Positions 1 to 4,379 of a DNA stretch of 7,521 nucleotides are shown piece after piece. The DNA comes from an uncultured Candidatus Saccharibacteria bacterium (lineage in GTDB: Bacteria; Patescibacteriota; Saccharimonadia; Saccharimonadales; Saccharimonadaceae): assembly GCA_946187605.1 (NCBI GenBank), contig CAMHRH010000041.1, positions 1 to 7,521 of the forward strand, read 5' to 3'. Below the pieces are notes generated by a model that was given only the letters and a program-made list of their open reading frames with translations, was not told the DNA's origin and searched no databases. Position numbers and translations under genes: made by a program. Position 1 is the stretch's first letter. Every line of letters begins with the position of its first letter.

Positions 1-125
1 AGCTTCAGTATGTGCCTAATAATACCGTGCCGGTTGAGGGCGAGACATCTGAGAAAGTCGAGAAGATTCTTGACGCAATCGATGACCTCGATGATGTCGT
101 AGCAGTCCACACGAACGCCGAGTAG
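1..125 (+). CDS. yebC: YebC/PmpR-family protein, C-terminal end (partial)
   Basis: Only the last 40 codons are in the window; the first complete codon is at 3 and the stop is TAG at 123-125. The peptide begins LQYVPNNTVPVEGE and ends with an acidic helix (KILDAIDDLDDV) and VAVHTNAE. This is the usual end of the YebC/TACO1 family: a 'P-x-N-x-V' strand, a helix with a repeated L-D-D pattern, then 'V-x-x-V-[YH]-T-N'. Family members are described as transcriptional regulators (PmpR) and, more recently, as factors that help ribosomes translate difficult stretches such as polyproline; which role applies cannot be told from this fragment. The gene points right and converges on dut. A promoter-like element starts only 4 nt after its stop, and the hairpin at 169-196 is its probable terminator. 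Family assignment is fairly sure; the N-terminal two domains are outside the window. Confidence 0.8.
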   Translation, partial: LQYVPNNTVPVEGETSEKVEKILDAIDDLDDVVAVHTNAE

Positions 126-128
126 ATA

Positions 129-157
129 TTGACTCTTAGCGCATAATGTGCTATAAT
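129..157 (+). promoter_or_regulatory. Near-consensus sigma70-type promoter between yebC and dut
   Basis: The -35 box is TTGACT (129-134) and the -10 box TATAAT (152-157), with a 17-bp spacer and an extended -10 TG at 149-150. This is 11 of 12 consensus bases, the best promoter match seen in the window. The expected start is about A164, using the same 6-nt gap seen at other starts here. No plus-strand gene follows: the hairpin/T-tract at 169-196 comes at once and dut beyond it is on the other strand. The spacer holds an imperfect dyad, TAGCGCA-TAA-TGTGCTA (137-153), that could be an operator. Seen directly: the boxes and spacing. Inferred: activity and start site. Confidence 0.6.
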
Positions 158-163
158 AGAAAG

Positions 164-196
164 ATAGTCCCACTTCTTTGAAGTGGGTTTCTTTTT
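164..196 (+). ncRNA. Putative very short terminated transcript (about 33 nt)
   Basis: If the promoter at 129-157 fires, the RNA would begin near A164, have a 5-nt leader, an 8-bp hairpin (169-187) and a U-rich 3' end (188-196). There is no room for an ORF. It could be a stable tiny RNA, a by-product of a promoter that rarely reads through, or the start of a longer RNA antisense to dut, whose stop codon (195-197) overlaps the T-tract. The existence of the RNA is inferred only from the promoter and terminator signals; its function is unknown. Confidence 0.3.
169..196 (+). terminator. Intrinsic terminator after yebC / short RNA
   Basis: CCCACTTC (169-176) and GAAGTGGG (180-187) form a perfect 8-bp stem with a TTT loop, followed by TTTCTTTTT (188-196). 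The T-tract is on the plus strand, so it suits yebC and the putative short RNA. In the minus direction the hairpin is followed by a mixed sequence containing only some Ts, so it is at best a weak terminator for dut. The tract runs into the dut stop codon at 195-197. Confidence 0.8.
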
Positions 197-632
197 ATTT
201 GAGGCCAGTGCTGCCGAAGGCATTCTGGTTGCGCTCAGTCTCGGATAGTTCTTCGACTAGTTCCCAATCAATATGTTCATACTTCGCTACGACGCCTTGA
301 GCAATACGCATGCCTGGCTCGACTACGAAGTCTTTGTCACTAAAATTCTTGAGCAAAACACGCATTTCACCGCGGAAATCACTATCTACCGTACCAATGC
401 CATTTAGCAATCCAACATGATATTTAAAAGGCAGGCCGCTACGGTTGCGGACCTGTAACTCATAACCCTCAGCAATTTCGACGCCGACTCCGGTGCCGAT
501 ATCTGCAATGCCCTGCGGCGGAATCGTAAGCGGCGCGTCAAGATGGGCGCAAAAATCAAAGCCAGCCGCACCTTTCGTCTGATATTCTGGAATGATTGCA
601 TCGTCGTAGAATTTCTTAATTTTGAGCTTCAT
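195..632 (-). CDS. dut: dUTP diphosphatase (dUTPase), trimeric family
   Basis: Hydrolyses dUTP to dUMP and pyrophosphate, which keeps uracil out of DNA and supplies dUMP for dTMP synthesis. At 145 aa it has the usual length of the trimeric all-beta family. The five motifs appear in order: motif 1 AAGFDFCA (residues 22-29); motif 2 VRNRSGLPFK (61-70); motif 3 GTVDSDFRGEM (80-90), whose first Asp (D83) is the catalytic position by family knowledge; motif 4 RIAQGVV (109-115); motif 5 RNQNAFGSTG (134-143). Motif 5 has N-Q-N-A where many members are Gly-rich, but keeps FGSTG. The start at 632 is favoured because MKLKIKKFYDDAIIP matches the family's N-terminus. No Shine-Dalgarno precedes it, and a TAAAAT -10 box lies 6 nt upstream, so the mRNA is probably leaderless. 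It diverges from the HTH-MurA gene across 41 bp and converges on yebC. Confidence 0.95.
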   Translation of the reverse strand: MKLKIKKFYDDAIIPEYQTKGAAGFDFCAHLDAPLTIPPQGIADIGTGVGVEIAEGYELQVRNRSGLPFKYHVGLLNGIGTVDSDFRGEMRVLLKNFSDKDFVVEPGMRIAQGVVAKYEHIDWELVEELSETERNQNAFGSTGLK

Positions 633-638
633 GATTAT

Positions 639-644
639 ATTTTA
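639..644 (-). promoter_or_regulatory. -10 box for dut (leaderless start)
   Basis: On the minus strand TAAAAT (644 to 639) is followed by 6 nt and then the dut ATG (632-630), so transcription would begin at or very near the A of the ATG. No convincing -35 box is seen 16-18 bp upstream. The absence of a Shine-Dalgarno sequence fits a leaderless mRNA. The alternative TATAAT at 639-634 sits 1 nt from the ATG and would start RNA inside the gene. Confidence 0.45.
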
Positions 645-667
645 CATTATTCATTTGATGATATAAT
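641..667 (+). promoter_or_regulatory. Extended -10 promoter for HTH-murA (leaderless start)
   Basis: TATAAT (662-667) is preceded by TG at 659-660 (extended -10), and TTTACA (641-646) is a good -35 box, though the 15-bp spacer is short. Six bases separate the -10 box from the ATG at 674, so the expected transcript starts at the ATG. No Shine-Dalgarno motif precedes the ATG. The elements overlap those of divergent dut, so the two genes could influence one another's transcription. Confidence 0.55.
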
Positions 668-673
668 CACATT

Positions 674-2215
674 ATGAGCAAGCAAGCAGACTACATGGTT
701 CAAATTGGTAACATAATCGCAACAGCGCGGATGCGCAAAGACATGACGCAGGCTGACCTCGCCGGCAGAATCGGCACAAGTCAGTCCGCAATTAATCGCA
801 TCGAGCATGGCAAGCAAAATGCATCTCTTGAGATGATTTCGCGAATTAGCCGCGAGCTAGACTACCAGATTATTTCAATCAATGAAAGCGCGACGCAAGG
901 CTATCGCATTACTGGCGGAAAAGAGCTACACGGTAGCGTCACAATTAATACCTCGAAGAACGCTGCAGTCGGTCTGCTTTGCGCAGCATTATTGAACGAA
1001 GAAAAAACGACTCTACTGCATTTGGCGCATATTGAAGAAGTTTATCGTATCATCGAGGTACTGGAGTCGATTGGGGTTAAGACGACATGGATTAATAACG
1101 GTCGCGATCTTGAGGTGGTACCGCCAAAGAAAATAAAGCTTGCAAATCTCGACATCGAGGCGGCACGTCGGACGCGCACGATTATCATGATGTTTGGGCC
1201 ACTTCTGCACCGTTTTGAAAAGTTCCGTCTGCCATATGCGGGCGGTTGTTCGCTAGGGTCGCGTACGGTCGAGCCGCATCTTCACGCACTTAAAAACTTT
1301 GGCCTAGAGGTTGATGCGGTCAGTAATCCTGGTTTTTATGAAGCGAAAGTAATGAAAATAAGCAAAAAAGACCGCAAAATTGTCTTAATTGAGCGAGGTG
1401 ATACCGTAACCGAGAACGCCGTAATGGCGGCAGCGCTCTGCCCTGGCAAAACAACGATTGTCGGCGCAAGTCCAAACTATATGGTGCAGGACGTTTGTTT
1501 TTATCTTGAAAAACTTGGCGTGCAAATCGACGGTATTGGTACGACGACTCTAACGGTTCATGGCGTAGAGCGGATTGCAAAAGAAATTAGCTATGCACCG
1601 AGCGAAGACCCGATTGAGGCAATGAGTTTCATTGCGGCTGGCATTGCGACAAAATCGCAGATCGAGATTAAGCGCGTTCCAGTCGAGTTTCTTGAGATTG
1701 AGCTTGAGATTCTGCGCAGCATGGGGCAGAAGATGAATGTTAGCGAGGAGTATTTCGCTAGTAACGGCCGTACACGCTTAGTTGATATCCAACTAAAAAA
1801 GTCGCGACTTACAGCGCCGGTCGATAAAATTCATCCAATGCCATTCCCTGGGCTGAATATCGACTCCTTGCCGTTCTTCTCAGTTATTGCGGCAACCGCA
1901 GAAGGACGTACGCTGATACACGACTGGGTGTTTGAAAATCGTGCCGTCTATTCGACCGAGCTTGCAAATCTAAATGCAAAAGTCGAGCTACTTGATGCGC
2001 ATCGCATTTTTGTAAACGGTCCGACAAACTGGCGACCGGCCGAAATGATGGCGCCACCAGCATTGCGACCAGCAGTGGTCATAATGCTAGCAATGCTCGC
2101 TGCGCCTGGTCAGTCTATTCTCAGGAACACTTATTCGATTGCGCGTGGTTATGAAAATTTTGCACACCGTTTAGTGGCTCTTGGCGCCGAAATCGAATCG
2201 CTTTCGGAGCTATAA
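674..2215 (+). CDS. murA: XRE-type HTH domain fused to UDP-GlcNAc 1-carboxyvinyltransferase (MurA)
   Basis: MurA transfers enolpyruvate from PEP to UDP-GlcNAc, the first committed step of peptidoglycan synthesis in the cytoplasm. The 513-aa product has two parts. Residues about 10-66 are a Cro/CI-like helix-turn-helix (TQADLAGRIG, then SQSAINRIEHGKQNAS, then EMISRISRELD). Residues about 76-510 are an EPSP-synthase-fold MurA domain (E. coli MurA is 419 aa). Expected active-site residues are present: SKNAA with K95/N96, the loop GGCSLGSR with C192 (the PEP/fosfomycin cysteine) and R197, R465 in ALRPA, and R491 in ARGYE. The usual 'FPTDMQAQ' segment is replaced by FPGLNIDSLPF with about 3 extra residues; D397 probably fills the role of E. 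coli D305. The start at 674 is supported by the promoter 6 nt upstream and keeps the whole HTH. Whether the HTH binds DNA, and where, is unknown; autoregulation of the dut/murA region is a reasonable guess. MurA activity is likely. Confidence 0.9.
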   Translation: MSKQADYMVQIGNIIATARMRKDMTQADLAGRIGTSQSAINRIEHGKQNASLEMISRISRELDYQIISINESATQGYRITGGKELHGSVTINTSKNAAVGLLCAALLNEEKTTLLHLAHIEEVYRIIEVLESIGVKTTWINNGRDLEVVPPKKIKLANLDIEAARRTRTIIMMFGPLLHRFEKFRLPYAGGCSLGSRTVEPHLHALKNFGLEVDAVSNPGFYEAKVMKISKKDRKIVLIERGDTVTENAVMAAALCPGKTTIVGASPNYMVQDVCFYLEKLGVQIDGIGTTTLTVHGVERIAKEISYAPSEDPIEAMSFIAAGIATKSQIEIKRVPVEFLEIELEILRSMGQKMNVSEEYFASNGRTRLVDIQLKKSRLTAPVDKIHPMPFPGLNIDSLPFFSVIAATAEGRTLIHDWVFENRAVYSTELANLNAKVELLDAHRIFVNGPTNWRPAEMMAPPALRPAVVIMLAMLAAPGQSILRNTYSIARGYENFAHRLVALGAEIESLSEL

Positions 2216-2269
2216 TTCCCTACCCCTGTTTAAGCTCGCCGGCATACTACCGCAAAACAGAGATAAATA

Positions 2270-2278
2270 TGTTAAAAT
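2270..2278 (+). promoter_or_regulatory. Extended -10 promoter for the gatC operon (leaderless start)
   Basis: TGTTAAAAT (2270-2278) gives an extended -10 (TG-n-TAAAAT). It ends 6 nt before the gatC ATG at 2285, the same geometry as at dut and murA. No clear -35 box or Shine-Dalgarno site is seen. The 69-bp gap after murA also contains CTGTTT (2226-2231) and AAACAG (2255-2260) as a loose inverted repeat without a T-tract, so no intrinsic terminator separates murA from this operon and read-through is possible. Confidence 0.5.
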
Positions 2279-2284
2279 ATTAAT

Positions 2285-2572
2285 ATGTCTATATCTAGAG
2301 AAGATGTTCTACATTTAGCAGAGCTTTCCGATATCTCGCTTAGCGAAGATCAGATTGAGCCGCTAAAAAAAGATCTTGATAATATTGTTAATTATTTTTC
2401 ACAGCTCGATGAGTTGGATACCGAAAACGTCGAGCCGACATATCAGTGTTTCGATATGCAGAATGTTTGGCGTGAAGATGTCATTCAGGATTTTGAAGCA
2501 AATCGCGAAGATTTACTCGCATTGACAGTCGAGAGTAAAGATAATCAGATAAAGGTACCGAAAGTATTATGA
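2285..2572 (+). CDS. gatC: Asp/Glu-tRNA amidotransferase subunit C
   Basis: GatC is the small subunit that wraps around GatA and GatB and stabilises the amidotransferase making Gln-tRNA(Gln) (and often Asn-tRNA(Asn)) from the mischarged tRNA. The 95-aa length is normal. Family landmarks are clear: an N-terminal helix (SREDVLHLAELSDISLSE), a central helix with INYFSQLDELDT-type sequence (here NIVNYFSQLDELDTENVEPT, about residues 33-52), QNVWRED (59-65), and the C-terminal KVPKVL. The ATG at 2285 is the conserved family start and has a -10 box 6 nt upstream, pointing to a leaderless message. The stop is TGA and overlaps the gatA start by 4 nt (ATGA), implying translational coupling. Use of TGA as a stop also indicates the standard meaning of UGA. 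Confidence 0.95.
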   Translation: MSISREDVLHLAELSDISLSEDQIEPLKKDLDNIVNYFSQLDELDTENVEPTYQCFDMQNVWREDVIQDFEANREDLLALTVESKDNQIKVPKVL

Positions 2573-3954
2573 AAATTGCCGACAAAGAAACCAAAGCCGT
2601 CGATCTCGTGCGTCGCGCGCTAGAACGCGCAAAGGCGAGTGACGATTATCATGTTTTTATTTCGCTTAATGAAGCTAACGCCTTGGAGCGTGCGAAGAAT
2701 ATTGATGCTAAAATTGAGCGCGGCGAGAAGGTCGGCAAGTTGGCCGGCGTACCATTCGCACTGAAAGACAATTATTTAAGCCCAGAGGGCAACACGACTG
2801 CTGCCGCAAAAATGCTTGAAGACTTCCAAGCACCAGTTACGGCGACGGCTGTCGCCAAGCTTGAGGCTGAAGGCGCGATTATGATTGGTCGCACTAATCT
2901 CGACGCTTATGCACATGGCGGCAGTACGGAAAACTCCTACTTCGGGCCAACTTCGAACGCTTTTGATAAGACTCGCGTTGCGGGTGGGTCAAGTGGCGGT
3001 AGTGCCGTGGCAGTTGCGCTCGATATTGTACCGTTTGCGCTTGGTAGTGATACGGGCGGCTCGATTCGCCAGCCAGCTAGTTACAATGGTGTGGTCGGAG
3101 TAAAGCCAACTTATGGCGCAGTGAGCCGCTATGGCGTAGTTGCAATGGCTTCGTCGACCGACACGATGGGCTGTTTTGCAAAAAATGCCGAGGATGCAAA
3201 CCTCGTAATGTCAATCATCGCAGGGCAGGATGTCAAAGATTCGACGACTTTAAAGGATTATTGGACCAGAGACCTAGAAGATGCAAGGCCAAAGCGAAAG
3301 ACGATCGGCCTCATTAAAGATACGCTCGGCAAAGGCATCGACCCAGAAGTTAGTAAAGTCGTAAGAGATTATGCGGATAAACTAAAGAAATCCGGATACG
3401 AAGTAAAAGAGATCGAGATGCCAATTCTCAAATACGCTTTAGCGATTTATTATATCGTTGTCCCGGCTGAAGTTGCTTCGAACCTGAACCGTTATGACGG
3501 CATCCGCTATGGACACCGTTCAAGCGAAGCGAATGATTTGGATGAGATTTACCAGAAGACACGCAACGAAGGCTTCATGCCAGAAAATAAGCGCCGAATT
3601 ATGATTGGCAACTTCGTATTGAGCTCTGGTTTTTATGATGCCTATTATTTGAAGGCACAGAAGGCACGTACGCTATTGATTCAGGCTTATAACAAAGCTT
3701 TTGAAGAATTCGACGCTCTGCTCTGCCCGGTTGCACCACGCCCAGCATTTAAGATCGGCGAAAATACCGATGACCCACTTCAGATGTATATGGAAGATAT
3801 TTTGACGGTACCGCCAAGCCTAGCAGGGCTGCCAGCCATGTCAATTCCGGCCGGCAAGTCAAAGACTGGTTTGCCGATCAATATTCAACTCGTCGGTCCA
3901 CGTCAAAGCGACCAGATGCTACTTAATATCGCGGCAGAATTGGAGAATAGATAG
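2569..3954 (+). CDS. gatA: Glu-tRNA(Gln) amidotransferase subunit A (glutaminase/amidase subunit)
   Basis: GatA releases ammonia from glutamine; the ammonia is channelled to GatB to amidate Glu-tRNA(Gln). The amidase-signature fold is plain: K66 in ALKDN, the Gly/Ser-rich GGSSGGS (residues 139-145) with the cis-Ser at about S141, and DTGGSIRQPAS (161-171) with nucleophile S165. The 24-residue spacing between the two serines matches the family Ser-cisSer-Lys triad. VVGVKPTYGAVSRYGV (175-190) and LCPVAP (385-390) are also typical. At 461 aa it is somewhat shorter than common GatA (about 485): it stops at LLNIAAELENR, shortly after the usual 'NIQLVGPRQSDQMLL' segment, so the last tail is missing. 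It overlaps gatC by 4 nt; AAAGG at 2551-2555 is rather far (13 nt) for a Shine-Dalgarno, so coupling to gatC translation is likely. The next gene starts 2 nt after its stop. Confidence 0.95.
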   Translation: MKIADKETKAVDLVRRALERAKASDDYHVFISLNEANALERAKNIDAKIERGEKVGKLAGVPFALKDNYLSPEGNTTAAAKMLEDFQAPVTATAVAKLEAEGAIMIGRTNLDAYAHGGSTENSYFGPTSNAFDKTRVAGGSSGGSAVAVALDIVPFALGSDTGGSIRQPASYNGVVGVKPTYGAVSRYGVVAMASSTDTMGCFAKNAEDANLVMSIIAGQDVKDSTTLKDYWTRDLEDARPKRKTIGLIKDTLGKGIDPEVSKVVRDYADKLKKSGYEVKEIEMPILKYALAIYYIVVPAEVASNLNRYDGIRYGHRSSEANDLDEIYQKTRNEGFMPENKRRIMIGNFVLSSGFYDAYYLKAQKARTLLIQAYNKAFEEFDALLCPVAPRPAFKIGENTDDPLQMYMEDILTVPPSLAGLPAMSIPAGKSKTGLPINIQLVGPRQSDQMLLNIAAELENR

Positions 3955-3956
3955 AC

Positions 3957-4379
3957 ATGGATGGTTCGCTATTAGTTTTTCTGCTAGCGATTGTCGTTGT
4001 TGGAGTACTAGTTTTCCTAGCCGTATCAATGACCGGGAGACGTAGCCATAGCTTCGATAAAGAAGATTACCAGATTGATTTCTTGAGAATTGAGCAGTCG
4101 CTCGAAAAAGGCAACGAGTCAAGTTATTCGATGGCGATAATTGAGGGCGATAAGATTCTCGACCGCGCAATGCTCGAGATGGGCGTACAGGGACGAACGA
4201 TGGGTGATCGCCTGAAGAAGATTGGCAAAGCAAGATTCAGCCAGCTCAATTCGGTCTGGCATGCACACAAACTGCGCAATCAGATCGCGCATGAGCATGA
4301 TTTCAAACCAGAATATCGCCAAGCATTGCACGCACTCGAGGCATATAAGCAGGCATTAAAAGATTTAGGAGCAATTTAG
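3957..4379 (+). CDS. Single-TM protein with HEPN-like helical domain (R-x4-H motif), CPR-type, unknown function
   Basis: I do not know a named function. The 140-aa product has one N-terminal membrane segment (about residues 4-24, LLVFLLAIVVVGVLVFLAV) with Arg/Arg/His just after it, so the rest is probably cytoplasmic. The body is predicted mostly helical: MAIIEGDKILDRAMLEMG (59-76), a TMGDRLKKIG segment (81-90), then WHAHKLRNQIAHEHDF (101-116) and a final helix ending LKDLGAI. The HKLRNQIAHE part contains R107-N108 and H112, which fits the R-x4-6-H pattern of HEPN-fold RNases, where a polar residue often follows the Arg. From memory, similar proteins recur in CPR genomes. It starts 2 nt after gatA (GGAG at 3942-3945 inside gatA) and its stop abuts the gatB ATG; gatB's Shine-Dalgarno AGGAG (4367-4371) lies in its last codons. 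It is therefore translated as part of the gatCAB operon. RNase activity is only a possibility; many HEPN-like domains are inactive. Confidence 0.75.
   Translation: MDGSLLVFLLAIVVVGVLVFLAVSMTGRRSHSFDKEDYQIDFLRIEQSLEKGNESSYSMAIIEGDKILDRAMLEMGVQGRTMGDRLKKIGKARFSQLNSVWHAHKLRNQIAHEHDFKPEYRQALHALEAYKQALKDLGAI

Larger units (their letters stand above)
632..669. repeat. 9-bp inverted repeat spanning the dut/HTH-murA divergent region
   Basis: TGATTATAT (632-640) is the exact reverse complement of ATATAATCA (661-669), with a 20-bp centre. The right arm contains the murA -10 TATAAT. The left arm contains the mirror-image TATAAT 1 nt from the dut ATG, too close to be the dut -10 box. A shorter direct repeat, ACATTAT, occurs at 644-650 and 669-675. 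This symmetry over a divergent promoter pair could mark operator half-sites, possibly for the HTH domain encoded next door, but the region is AT-rich and chance cannot be excluded. Confidence 0.45.

Noticed and set aside
5..223. A 72-codon minus-strand frame at the left end
   Set aside because: It overlaps the clear YebC C-terminus, the terminator and the dut end, and shows no protein-like pattern.
634..639. Perfect TATAAT on the minus strand as the dut -10 box
   Set aside because: It is 1 nt from the dut ATG, so RNA would start inside the gene; the TAAAAT 5 nt further upstream fits better. It may matter as part of an inverted repeat instead.
2226..2260. Inverted repeat CTGTTT/AAACAG between murA and gatC as a terminator or riboswitch
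   Set aside because: The stem is only 6 bp with a 23-nt loop, no T-tract follows, and the gap is too short for a known riboswitch.
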